From: Owenia fusiformis
Lineage: Eukaryota > Annelida > Polychaeta > Sabellida > Oweniidae
NCBI GenBank assembly: GCA_903813345.2
Contig: CAIIXF020000005.1
Coordinates: forward strand, 558,001 to 622,000
Reading direction: 5' to 3'
DNA: 64,000 nt
Part shown: in pieces, positions 10,915 through 23,366 of the stretch
Position numbering within the stretch: position 1 is the first letter of the stretch
Layout: each line of letters begins with the position of its first letter
Program-made: the position numbers and the translations under genes
The notes under the pieces: model-generated
Database searches by the model: none
Seen by the model: the letters and a program-made list of their open reading frames with translations, nothing else
What the model was told of the DNA's origin: nothing

Positions 10915-13900
10915 ATGGTTGTTGTAGATTGTACAGTTGATTTGTTGGTGGACCTCAATGATGGTGTTACAGAAGACAATGTAGAAGAGGAGCCTGCTGT
11001 TAAAACTGCAGATGAACTGCCCAGTATAGAAAGCCTTTTTGAGAGGGTCAAAACACAACCAGAAACAAAAGGTACACAAACTCAACTAAATATTTTCATA
11101 CAGTAAAAACCTGTGATAGTGGACATCTTTGGTATACCGATATAGTGTTCTACTCTTTGGGATTCCACTTTACAGCTTTTACTGGATTTGGCTTTTCTCA
11201 AAATACATTTTCAATTTTTGTAAAATTTATCGATTAATATTCTGTTGTCAGTTAATAGGTATAACTTGAGTGAGAATAATAAACATGATTTCTTCATGAT
11301 TCTCATGCAAGGCCATTCAAAATTTAATTATGTTTAATGTCTCCTCCCTTCTATGATTAAGGCAAATTTTCAGAAAAGAAATTAAGTGCCCAGACATGTA
11401 CTTGTATTTTATAATGAATTCAATTCCTCTATAACATGTACAGCTTCAGTATGTTTTCATTAAAAGGTTCACATGAACTCAAGGGATGTGTAACTTTATC
11501 AATCACTTGCTTTGTATTCATTGTAGTATTATATTTTTACTTGTAATAGAAATGTAATAAATAAAAGTTTTGTTTTTTATTTGTTTTTCACCTCCCATCC
11601 TCCTAAGATTTGGCACTTTGTCATTAAACATATAGTTACTTTGAATGGCCTTATCAGTTATAACCAAATACCTACTGTTTGATTTAAATGTTCATATTTT
11701 ATACACATTTGCTCTATGGGACAACAATTTGTGCTCAAAGCTGATTGTCAAAAGAACCATGAATGGCAGGAAGTGTTTGTTTTACCATATTCCATATTTT
11801 GAAAATTTCAAATATTGTAATGACATTGTTTTACCGCAAAAATATATAATTTGAAATAAAATGTTCAAAAACAATATAAGAGGCATTTTCAAAGAATGTA
11901 TTGTTTGACTAGGTTTTGGAATATTTTTTTCAGATAATCCAGAAATTGAGAGAGCGGAATCCCAGAAAGAACTCGAGACAAGCGTGAAAGTGAACGATGG
12001 TGAGATGAATCATAATCCACATGCCAATCAATCATTTCTTGTCTGATGACATGATACCTATGTCATTATCTGTTTAGAATATTTCTGATCCTTCAGTACA
12101 ATTTTGAGCATCTACAACACAACTTCATCTTCATAATATTTTATTTAATGATGGGTTTTTCCAAAAATCACTCTGAATTTTACTTTACAATTCTTAATGG
12201 GTTGTCTGAATTAGCCGAGCGCCTTCGTGAGCATTGGAATAAATGAGAGTTTATTTTTTGTAGATATTCGGCTCTTGGATGAAGAGGAATTTGATTTTGA
12301 ACTTGGTTCTCCGTAAGTATTGCAAGGAAAAACTGATAATAAACCCATGATATCATCATGTAGATTAAGCTACATTTAGTAGATTATAATGTTTTATGTC
12401 TATATTAATTGGAAATTCTGATGTATCTCTAATGTATGTCTTTTAATATCTGCCAATTAACTAAGGGTAGAGTAGATGGTTAATATTATATGTGACATTT
12501 ACAAATTCATAAATATAGTGTTCATCACTTGATCAGATTTAAATTGATCTATTAGATGGAAGTGCAGTGATAAAAATTTTGCTGCAGACTGCAGGGGGAA
12601 GGGCATTGTTGTAGATGACAGAGTAGGAGGATCAGCAGAAAACTTATGATTAAATACCCCAAGTCTGCAATATGAAATCACTCTGAATCATAACTGAAAT
12701 GATAATATTACGGCTTGGCTTGTAGAGATTTCTGCAGTTTGAAATGGTTAATATGACAAATATTTTGAAATGGCTAAATGATACAACCATTGAAACACTT
12801 GAAATGATCCAAACATTTAAAATACAAAAATTATACTCACAGCTTTTATTTTTCAGGAAAACCAGTGAAGATGACAAAACTACAGAATCCACAAAAAGAA
12901 AGGACAATGAAGAACATGATGACGATGATGATGAGGAGGAAGAGGTGTTCTTTGGTCCAGTCAGTCATATTGAAAAATGTGTGTCAGTTGCTGTCAAGGA
13001 AAATGTTGTGAAACCATTGAGCCCACTTACCACAAAACAAATGGCAGAGTTATTTGCAGAGGCAAATTCTGTAGCAAGTCAAATTATTCTACAGAAATCG
13101 CCATCTCCCAAACACACACCAGAAACAGAATTTTTGACACCAGACTTTATGAAAGAGAATTCTAATGAACCTTTATTGAATGTTGACCTACAGTTCACTC
13201 CGAAAAGCACTCCTAAAAGTGCAACATCCTTAACACGCTCTAATACCTTTACAAAAGACAGAAGCCCATTTCATAAACTGCCAAAAAGTAAACAAAAAGT
13301 ACTACCAGTTCTGGACGGAATTAACAAAAATACAACTTCAACTAAAAAGACTCTTAATAGACAAACACCTGTTAAAAGACGGAGTTTGCCACTTCGAAAT
13401 GCAATAACAAAAATGGAAAACTTGAGGAAGGGTACAATGTCATTTATGGAAGCTAAACCCACTAAGTCTGTACAACAGCCAGTTGCTACAAAGAAGAAAG
13501 AGGTATTTCTACATTTACTCTTTGAATTAAGCTTTCTCTCACAGCCTTGGTTGCTTTATTGTGATCAGTTTATCTTGCAGGTGATGGGTCGCCACTATAA
13601 AAGCTTGTCTACAAGTTTCCAGGCAAATTGTTTTATTTGAAATGGATTGAAAGTCATGATGGTAAATTTTGATGTGGCCATTTTGGATTTCCATCCCAGA
13701 GATTTTCAGAGATATTTCTTAAATTGATTAGCTTTTGGACATGTAACAGGCAAAATGTTGATGTAAAATCAACAAAGTCAGACTAAAGGAATTGGATTCA
13801 TTTGAAATTTTGATTCATATTTAAATTCCATCCTAGAATCTTGTTTGTAAAGCTTTGTATCTATTTCATCTACACCTACATTAATAATTTGCAATAGACT

Positions 13901-16900
13901 AAAATCCCATTTACCGTTTTTACAGCAAATATATAACAATAAATAGAATTTTTATAAGGTGGACTACAACTTCAGAAGAAAACAGTTGCGCTTAATTGTT
14001 AAACTGCTTGCTGACTGATGATTTAAATGTGGTTAAGCTATCACTGTCTAAGATATCACTAGAAAGTGTTCCATTTTACTATTGTCCTTGGAAAGTAGCT
14101 GAACTTGTGTGCATCTGTTCTATCAACTGGTTGAAGGAATTTATATGCAAATCCAGCAAAACCATTTTATTGGTTGATTTTAAACCTTTCAGCAATTTTG
14201 AAAGGATCTTTTGTAGTTGAGGCTCATTAGTAGCTTAATTTGAAAAAATGCATTTTAAATAAGATTTTAAACATTTTTCTTTGGAAAATTCTGTTCAGTG
14301 AATAATTTTATTTTCTAATTTCCAGATTACAAGGCCAGGAGGTGGTCCAGTGTCTACAATTGTTCAACCAAAATCCTCAGCTGCTTTGAAATCCTTAGCT
14401 CCTGATCCTGTGAAATCTGCAGCCTCTGGTCCCTCAAGGTCTACAGACCCTGTTCCCTTGAAATCTACTGCTCTTGGTCCTGTTAAGGCCACTGCCCCTT
14501 CAGCTATGAACACAACTCTAACAGGTAAGTTAAGCCACTAGTTGATCATTGAATGATCATAAATATATTATGAATGTTATGTCAAATATAATTTACAAAA
14601 AAATCAACCCATGGGCCCCCCCCCCTAAGGTTGGCCCAGAAAAAAAAAAGTTGGGCTCAAAAAAATTTTAGGCCGTAAAAGGCTTTAAGGCCCCAAAAAG
14701 TGGGCCTTTTGGTCATTATTGGGCCTTCTAAGGCCTTATTTGTTTTAATTTAGGCCAAATTTTGAAGAAAAAGGGGCTCAAATTTTCAAAATTTGGGCCC
14801 ACTTTTCGGTTTTAGGGGCCCAAAATTTTTCTTGCGCGGTTTTTTCTCTGACCTCAAATTTGGGCCCCCCCCCTATTGGTCCCTGGATCCGCCACTGTCA
14901 ACTGACAAAAAATAAGTAGGGTCGTTGTCATGATCTCAAATAGATAAAGCAAAGGAACTAAAATAATATTTACTGCAAAATGTTGGCAAGGTAACTCAGC
15001 CTGCCTCATGCTGGGCAACTCACATAAATATTTAATTTTTCTATGAATTTTAAAGTTGTAAGACACTTGTAGATCCCCTTATATTTCCAGATAAACCAAG
15101 AACGTCAGGATTAAAACTTCCAAGTTCAAAGCCTCAGTTATTGCGACCGGGGCAGATGCAGCAAAGCCTGATGGGTAATAGAAGCAAGCTAGTAAAGCCA
15201 GGAAGTGGACCAATGAAAGCATCAACAGGACTTCTGAAACCAGGGCAGGTTGGTATTAAAACAGGCCTTGTGTTTCATCACTCATTCACATTGAAATGAT
15301 TAATACTGCAAGTGAACAGTCCAATTCCACATGATCTATGAGAAAGGAGCACGTAGGTTATCGCAAACAATTTCAAACGATTCTAACTTTTTTTATTTTA
15401 TTTTATTTTTATTTCTCTTTTCAAACATTACAAGTACTGTACAATAATTAGAACAATTCAGATATTTTTCACACCACCTCCATTCATTCAGACATTTGCA
15501 ACAGTCATACTTTTAAGTTCAGTTTCAAATTGCGCCTCATACAAATTTTGATTCACTTTGTCGAACTCTTTTGTAAAAATATAGTACTTAATTGCAAGGG
15601 TAAGTCTATTTGGTAAGATATTATTCTCATTAGCTTGCCTTTCAAAAACCATGTCTTGGGCATTAAAATCGAAATCAACTTTAAATAAACGCTTTAAATT
15701 CCCTTTGATTGTTTTCAGAAATATTTGAATCCTTTTGCACTCCCAGATTTGTGTTTTAACGTATCTCGAAAGGCACAATAGTTACATTTAGAGTCATTTT
15801 TAAAGGGTGACGCATATCGTTTATATCCCGGAATAATACTCAAGGGTTTACAGGTTCGAGGTTGTTGTGTCAACACCTCTTACTGTTATATAGCATAAGT
15901 ATATTATAGATCGTCACACATTTATAAAAGGGTGATTTTTATTTTGACAAATCAATTCCACATTTATGGGTGAAGTTTCAGGATCTTCTATTTGTGTATA
16001 ATAAGGAAAAATTTATATCTAAATTTCCCCATAACGTAATAGCACACAGCTTGGCATATGAAATATCCTACAAATGAAACAAAGCAGTTCTAATACAAGG
16101 ATTAATATTGGCTGTTGTACATATTCTTTGAACGCAATCACTCTATGGATATTGTTTTCAAAATCATTATAAACGGATTACTTTATCTCAAAGACAATTT
16201 CAATAAAGTGGATTTTACAGAACTCCCCTTATTTCTTAAAAATGGACTGATCCAGTTGATTCGCCTGGCGCCGCCATTTTGTTTTTATACGGGAAGCTTA
16301 TCAGAACCCTTTAATGCCTATCTGCGCTACAAAGGCATTTGTAGTTCAGATACCATGAAGTATTTAAAATTCAAGTTGTCGCGTTTTATTCTGTTTCGTA
16401 CACATATACGCATTTTAAAATACCTGTAATCGGTTCTCTTTAATTCACGATCATGTTTGTCTTTATATAACGGTTCCAAGAACTTGTTTCCATTTAATAC
16501 TGTTTGAATTGATTTAACCGTTATACATGTTATACTAGAAATTGTCACCTGTTTTTCACCAAGTTTCAAATACATAAGTTCTTCCTGTATGCTGGGTTCA
16601 AAGGTCGAATTTAAATCTGATTTCAATAGAGATTTCCAATCATTCGGTATAGCCGATATGATTGAAAAATACTCAAGGAAGTTGATATTAATATTATATT
16701 TTGCTTTAAACTCATTGTACTGTAAAAAAATCCCATTCTCGTTAAGAAGGTCATTAATATTAATGACTCCCTTTTCCATGACATGTTTGTACATCACCTC
16801 CTTATCATTAATTAGGATTGATTTGTTATTCCAAATTATTTCACCTTTAACCTCTGAACTGGTTCTAGGCGGCGACATATTAATTCTGAATAGTTTCGAA

Positions 16901-19900
16901 GCAAATTCATATAAAAGGTAGGAACACTATGTGCCAGTGTTTTAATATCATAATTACACTGCAACAAAAAAACTCAGTCGTCCAAGATGCTTGAAATAAA
17001 CTTGAGGAATAAGCTTCCAGTGACTAGTTCGTGTGTCAAGTAAACATCTTAACCACATTAATTTCAGGGCTTTCTCCATTGTGAACATATTAATCATTCT
17101 TAGACCCCCATCCTCAAAATCCCCTATTAAAGTGTTTCGCTTAATTTTCTCACCCTTTCCTCCCCATAAAAACGAATAGACTAGTCGTTGGGCCTTCGTC
17201 AAGATATCATCAGGCGTATTGGTTAGATGATTTTAACTTGAATTATGAATATTTTCTGATCATGAACACGGGTGTATCTTTTAGATCCATTCATTATCTT
17301 CAAGAAAAGTACATATAATGATAATTTAGTTAATCAGACCTAAGTGATATTTAAGGGGCAATGGACCAATCAACATACTTTTTCAAAAACGTTTATTATA
17401 TTGTTGAATGCATAATTAGAATGTGCTTTGAGACATGTTCGATTTCCTAAAAGGAAAAGTTGATTTCTCCAGGGACTTTAAAGATACTGAATTTGAATGA
17501 CCAAAATGAACTGAAACTAATGGATAGCATGGGATTTTTCAGTGGGGAAATAACATGGGGAACACTTATCTTAAAGCAATTAAGTTTTTTTTAAAGAACT
17601 ATTTGATACATCAAAATAATACCCTTTGCATTCGTTCGACTTCACTTCTTAAAAGAGAGCTTCGTAGTTTAACTAGACTCTGCACGCAGGGTATCAAAAT
17701 AAAGAATAGTAATGCATTAAACATTGTAAAAAATGATTGCATTTTTGGTGAAAATGGGGTCAACATCTTTGAAAAAGTGTGTTGATGGGTTGATTGCTAG
17801 ATAAATATCTCCGAGTTTGTTTGACTTTATTATTACTAAGCATAATTTTCTTTGAAATAATGAATTGATCTAAAAGAGAAACTTGTCTTCATTGTCAGAA
17901 AATAGTCATAATCCAAGATATAACCTTCTGAAATTTTTTGCGATAACCCACATGCTCCTTTTTTAATGAAAAATTAGAAGAAATTACTAGGAATATCATG
18001 AAAGTCATATATTATAAATCTTTCAAATTTTAAATGTAAATTCAATTTTTTCTCATTCTACCAGAAATAGAGGTGCTAAGCTGAATTTACTGGGGTAAGG
18101 CTTATAAGTCATTATACTTTCAGAAATTAATCAGAAAGATAGATTTGATTCTTATAACTGTGTGAAACCAGATGATGATTTTTCATTTTCAGGTTTCAAA
18201 GCCAGTAGGAAGTTCGGTATCTTCAATTGTTCCTCCTAGTTCATCAGGCAATGGGCCCATGAAGGCTACAGCCCCTGGCCCCATGAAAGCTACAGCCCCT
18301 GGCCCCATGAAAGCTATAGCCCCTGGCCCCATGAAAGCTACAGCCCCTGGACCCATGAAAGCTACAGTTCCAGTTAAAGGTTAATTTTTACATTTTCTTT
18401 AATATTAATTTCAGCAATTGATAAATTTTAGGTATAAATGACATACACTGTATAAGAGCATAGAATTGAATTAATCAAGATGACAATATGGATCTTGATA
18501 TATATGAAGAATCATAGAAAAACGTTTTTCAGAGTATCACTCAAGTTTTAGTTATTGGATTTTTGAGTGCCTTTGCCTTATTTCTCAGATTATTTTCAAC
18601 CTACAACTTGTTTGACTTTGTTGCTATGACATCAATTGTAGGTTTGTCCCCTAAGAAGAAGCCTGTTACTAGAAGCAATACATGTACCCCCAAGCGAATG
18701 ACACCTCCCCGGAAAGTCAACGTCATAAAGTCAACGCCTGTAATGCCAGACAAAGGTGTTCAACAACCCAAGCGACTTCTTTCTCATTCTTCTGGGTCAT
18801 CTACTGCTTCAACTCCACCAAAAGATCAAAGGTATGGTTGTTTGGAGATTGGTCAAATATCATGTTTCATGTACTGTAAAATCTAAGTAACTGAAATGGC
18901 CTTTGCAACCTCTAATAAAAGTGTTCTACTTGTTGGGAGTTGTTACACTAACAGAGGCTCATTTTCACAGATTGTACTGTACACTGTAGTATATGTAAAT
19001 ATATTTTTAAGGAAGTGCAAAAAAACTACTTTTGGTCCCTTATGTATAAGAAAATGTACATCTGATAATGTTTGTTTTTCTCCATTAGTCACAAAATATG
19101 AACAAGGTACACCATGCATCCCTTGATGATTTCACCAATGGAATCCAATTTAATTTAAAACCGCAACTTCTAATAATTGCAGGTTAAATAAATCTCAAAA
19201 TTGTTTTTATTTTGAAAACAGTCTCAACATGACAGTGAACACACCTCCTAACAAGAATCTGTTCACTGGTGGCTCCGCACAGAAACGACGTTCCATGTTG
19301 CCAACTCCTACCAAAAGAGGCCGCTTAAGCTCTATGGGGTCCATCCCAAGGTAAATCCTATTTTGTTGAAGTTGAACAGAAGAAGAATTGTTAAAATCTT
19401 AAAAATACTCATAGTATTTTGTACTGTGGCCTTTTCTCATAATTGATGCCTTGTCTTTCTCTTGCAGCCCACTCTCTGTGCGAAGCAACACAAGCTCCGT
19501 GAACTCATCAATTGGTTCTCCAGTGATGGGACGTAACTATGGCAAAAGCTCCAGTGTATCCTCCTACACAGCTTCCCCTAAAGCTGCATTGGTAAGTATA
19601 CTATATTCATAGTTTATAAAATTGCTATTCACTTTTTCTTCAAAGAGATGTTTGGGTCTTGAGAATGCTACCAAACAGAGAGTAGGAGTGATATACATAC
19701 AGTATGTAATTGGATGGAATCTTATTTCGACATTTTAACCTTATTTCATGGCCACTAGTTTTAAGTAGCATAAAACAATTCAACAAATTGTTTGACTAAG
19801 TTAAGGTCTTTATTTGTTTATTGAATTCATCTTAATAACATACTATACTTTAATTGTGGAGGGCCCAAATAGTAAAACAAGGGATGGGTTAATACCTTAA

Positions 19901-21769
19901 AGGCCCCGTATAATGTTTAAACCATTTTGGCTTATATTGTATTGTTGACTTACCCAATGTCATCAATGCGTGTTTTGTCTTCAATAATGTTGTCCCAATG
20001 TTACAAGAATGTCTAGGTTTATTTAGAGTATGTAAAATAAATTCATCTCACTCATATATCATTACCAAATACGTAATCATTCTCATATTCATTCTCCATT
20101 GCTTGTATTACAGTTTTCTGGAATAGATGAAAACTCACCGAGTTGTTTGAAGGTAATGCGAGATGCTATCATCATTTAGAATGTGTGTTGTATTTTGTTT
20201 ATACACCAATGCACCACAATTCCCAGGTGCCCCTCACACCAAAAGTTCAATAAAGATTACAAATAATTTGTCTATGGAATTGGGTCACCTGGGAACTTTT
20301 TGAAACTTTTTAATATTTTATTGAAATTACTGCCCATGCATCTTTCTTCTAACATTTAGTTCTATTCAGTAAAGTGCACCGAAAATCTTTCCACGTCATT
20401 TCAGAGATTCGAAAGAATTTGTAAATAACTTTCTTAATATCTTTCTAATATCCTTACTACTATTTATGTAGGCATCTGTTGGATTCTCAATTGGCTGCTT
20501 TCCACTTTCTAGTTTTGTTGTATAGTTGTTTTTAACTTTTTGTAGAATTTCTTTGTTACACTCTAGTTCACTAATGGAGGAGCATTTTAATTTAATGCAC
20601 TTTTTATTTACACTAAACTATTATTTTGAACATTCGTGATCCTACTTGTAGTGTAACACACTGACACTTCTGTTGACCAATCATAGCCCTGTTTCGGTGT
20701 ATATCATGAATAAAGATTCCTGACTTTCTTTTTCATAAAAGAAAAACAACGGCTTATTCTATAACATTTTTACAATACAGTTACTTTATAATGTAACTTT
20801 TTCAAATAAAATGTATATTTGATTCATGTATTAGCTTATGAAATAACCCTTTGTAGACAGATGGGTACAGGTATTCAGTCATTCACAGAATGTAGTGAAC
20901 TATTTTTATGTCACCATCAAAAAGTGGTGACATGTTGTTATGGTCTCCGTTTTTTGTGGCGGCTGTTGATGATTGTTGGGTGGCGGGCGGCGGTTGACGT
21001 CTGTAACAAATAACTTAACAAATACTGTTTAGACTGACTTCAATTTTCTTCAAAATCAAGTTATCAGAAGTTCAAATCTGATTATAGCTTTGACCTTCAA
21101 TGACATTCTCAAGGTCAAAAAAGATTTGACCTTCTCAAGGTCAAAAAAGTTATTTTTACAACTTGCTTCAAATTGACCAATTTTTGGTCAAAATCAACTA
21201 CAGGTTAGAAGTTCAAATCTGACTTTAGATTTGAGATTTGACCTTCAATGACCATCTCAGGGTCAAAAAAGATATTTTTCAACTTGCTTCAAATTGACCA
21301 ATTTTTTTTCAAAATCATCTACAGTGTTCTCAGAAATTCAGATCTGACTTGATTGAAGATTGAACTTATGATATTGTGAGCAACTAGGTGGTGACATTTT
21401 TTCATGTTAATGTCTTGTTAGTCATATCGTTAGCATTTGTTAGTTCATCACATTTACTACTAGATGAAACAAGTATGCAATACAATTGCTTGAATTGTTC
21501 TTGATGCTAAATTCATCTGCATCATATCATAGAATTCATGAACAACAAAGACGTCATTGGACAAAATAGTATTAATAAACTGGTTGAAGATCTTGAAATT
21601 CCATGTGATGAAACGTTAACATTTCCTCTTTCAGCCCAGGAAAACAAAAGTTGCATTCACACCACTAGGAGGAAAAACTGAAAAGAAATCCCTTTGGTCA
21701 CCAGTGAAGCGTCGTCAACCAATAGACAGTGATGAGCAATACCATCAATGCACAAAGAGAATCAAGTGA
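10915..21769 (+). CDS. GTSE1: GTSE1 homologue (G2 and S phase-expressed protein 1), 12 coding exons
   Basis: Coding exons: 10915-11071, 11934-11999, 12264-12312, 12857-13502, 14326-14524, 15091-15248, 18193-18379, 18642-18831, 19222-19350, 19468-19591, 20114-20152 and 21635-21769. All are GT-AG and keep one frame for 692 residues. Identification rests on DIRLLDEEEFDFEL (75-88) followed by an acidic run and VFFGPVSHIEKC (121-132), the signature N-terminal block of GTSE1. A helix QMAELFAEAN follows. The rest is basic, Ser/Thr/Pro-rich and probably disordered, with many SP/TP sites, a five-fold octapeptide repeat (446-485) and SMLPTPTKR (575-583), which resembles an EB-binding SxIP-type site. 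The family protein binds microtubule plus ends in mitosis and restrains p53 in vertebrates. The C-terminus lacks the LIDL-type clathrin motifs known in vertebrates. Start chosen as the first ATG after an in-frame stop; a further 5' exon cannot be excluded. Confidence 0.9.
13597..13740. repeat. Diverged single unit of the 162-bp satellite in a GTSE1 intron
   Basis: cttgtctacaagtttccagg, gtggccattttggatttcc, ttttcagagatatttct and gattagcttttgg correspond to segments of the array at 7943-8940, with some reordering and loss. Confidence 0.6.
14608..14885. repeat. GGGCC-rich low-complexity repeat in a GTSE1 intron
   Basis: Alternating gggcc/ggccc words and A or T runs, starting at a C run (14616-14625) and ending ggatccgccactg. 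A shorter, similar stretch lies at 22905-22985. It looks like one dispersed repeat family with strong self-complementarity. Confidence 0.6.
15343..17963. mobile_element. Composite element with about 33-bp terminal inverted repeats in a GTSE1 intron
   Basis: The left end at about 15343 reads aaaggagcacgtaggtta then tcgcaaacaatttca. The right end at about 17931-17963 is its inverted copy with about three changes. The enclosed 2.6 kb carries the remains of an L1-like reverse transcriptase on the minus strand. A related terminus occurs at 47579 in a SELENOK intron, so the ends belong to a dispersed family. No clear target duplication was found. Confidence 0.65.
15488..17202 (-). pseudogene. L1/Tx1-like retrotransposon ORF2 C-terminal remnant
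   Basis: Three minus-strand blocks occur in the right order for an L1-type ORF2 C-terminus. 17202-16954 has FLWGGKGEKIKRNTLIGDFE and GGLRM, the usual post-RT block. 16878-16327 has EIIWNNKSILINDKEV. 15778-15488 has QIWECKRIQIF and LTLAIKYYIFTKEFDKVNQN, the terminal block. Frameshifts separate the blocks, and about 550 bp between the last two is unrecognisable. The endonuclease and catalytic RT domains are absent. It is an old 5'-truncated copy. Confidence 0.8.
18253..18372 (+). repeat. 24-bp coding minisatellite in GTSE1 exon 7
   Basis: Five units encode GPMKATAP with small variations (one I for T, one V for A), residues 446-485. Units are nearly identical in DNA as well, pointing to recent expansion. 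Related single motifs occur in other exons (GPVKATAP in exon 5, GPMKAST in exon 6), so the octapeptide predates the array. Confidence 0.93.
20907..21420 (+). mobile_element. Minisatellite-bearing element, short copy (family M1)
   Basis: One end is a hairpin, tatgtcacc...gtggtgacat, followed by gttatggtctccg and a GGCGG-rich stretch. The core has two to three units of about 120 bp rich in tgaccttc and ggtcaaa. The other end is ggtggtgaca then catgttaatgtcttgtta. The same termini in opposite orientation bound 40575-42050, so both are copies of one mobile family that differ in core copy number. Confidence 0.85.
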
Positions 21770-22790
21770 AAGGTTGCGGGAACCTTCATATTTCAATTTG
21801 GTCATATCTTTTTCACTCCTTTGACATACAAAGGCATGAGAGGGGCGAGGTTATATTTATTCAGACATTTCTTCAACTAAAACTTTGGAAATGAAGTCCA
21901 AACATAGTAATGTACCTAATTTGAAGGAAAGTTAAGATAATTAAATTGAAATATCAAAATTATTAGACATTCTCTATATTCATGGATAGAGTTAGTTTCT
22001 GACAGATGAGACTAGATGAATGGATGACAGTTGAAAATATGGGCTGTGAGGAACCACAAATACACCATAATTATATGCAAGGTGTGAACAAGAACAGTAC
22101 AATGAAACTTTGCACTTTCTCATATCATGACGGGAGATAAACAAAACTTAATGTGTTCAAATGATGTATGTATGTGTTCACAATTCAAAACTGAGAATGA
22201 AATGGAACGACGCTACAAACACATATAAAAATATGTTTATTTTATACATGGTAAAACTTTACATATCAGCTATTAGTTAATATCCATGATTATATGTAGA
22301 GTTATAGATGGCCTGAATATTATTCATTTGTACATTACAATTATAGATATTAAGAAATAGTCATGAGAGTAAAAGATTTCAAACTTAAGTCTCAACTCAT
22401 ATCTGACCCTTAAAACATACTCTCCTATCTAATCCTTCCACATTTTATGAAATTTAAGTATTTAATATATATTTTAACAGCTCACATTTTACATATTACT
22501 TTACATCCAATATAAATGATTCTTCATTAATGCTTTATAGTCTATTAATTGTACATGTGAATATTGTACAGTATCAATAACCTATGTATACACATATAAA
22601 CCTGGAAACCAATTGTATGAACATGTTTTAATGAAAATACAATGTAAGTTATGAATGCAAAAAATGTTCAGTTGTTTTTTAAATATGAGATTCATTCGAC
22701 AATTTTATGAAGATTTAAACTACCCATGATACGAAATCTTCAAGATACAAATCAATCCTTGCTTTTTTCAACATTTTGTGGCAAAATAAA
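21770..22790 (+). terminator. GTSE1 3' UTR with candidate polyadenylation signal
   Basis: AT-rich sequence after the GTSE1 stop without coding content. AATAAA at 22785-22790 is the clearest signal, about 1 kb past the stop. The true cleavage site is not determined. Confidence 0.45.
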
Positions 22791-23195
22791 GTTTTACGTT
22801 TGAATTTCATAGTTTCCAATGGATTGATAAGTACTTTATCTTTCATACCACATCAAAAACAGCTCAAACGGGCCACATCGAAGCTTGCAATATGTTATCA
22901 AAAAATATGGCCCAAATTTTGAGAAATTAAGGCCCATTTTTGATAAATCGGCCTAAAAAGGGTAAAATTTTTCTGGGCCCTGCTTATTTTTGTGATAACC
23001 TGTTTTATTATTCTGGACATTTACATGTAAAATTAAGATTTTCCTAAATTAGGGGCAAGTGGATTTTTAACTAGATGTCACTTATTTCTCCTATTTATAA
23101 TCAGCGTATGTTCCATGCTATTTTGTGTTGAAAAATAATGAGTGAGAAAGTAACACATACTAAATCGCATAAAGATGGTTCTCAGAAAAGAATAA
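22791..23195. other. Non-coding sequence with a GGCCC-rich patch
   Basis: The patch at 22905-22985 resembles the repeat at 14608-14885. Nothing else was recognised. Confidence 0.4.
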
Positions 23196-23366
23196 CCTTT
23201 TACTCGCGAATGCAACTAACGCCTGTCGGCTACCGGATTAACCTACTGTTTTATGACCAACTCATTCAAATATGAATAGAATAGTGGTATGTACTATTCA
23301 TATTTAAATGAGTTGCCCATAAAATAGGTCAATCCAGTAGCTGACTGCAGGCATTCGCGAATACAA
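23196..23366. mobile_element. Palindromic MITE, copy 1 (family P1)
   Basis: The ends cgcgaatgcaactaac and its inverted counterpart flank a fold-back with cctgtcggctaccggatta. A second, better-preserved copy lies at 30055-30232. About 171 bp with no coding content. Confidence 0.8.

Noticed and set aside
19330-19350. GSIP as an EB-binding SxIP motif in GTSE1
   Set aside because: The residue two before Ile is Gly, not Ser or Thr; the SMLP at 575-578 fits better.
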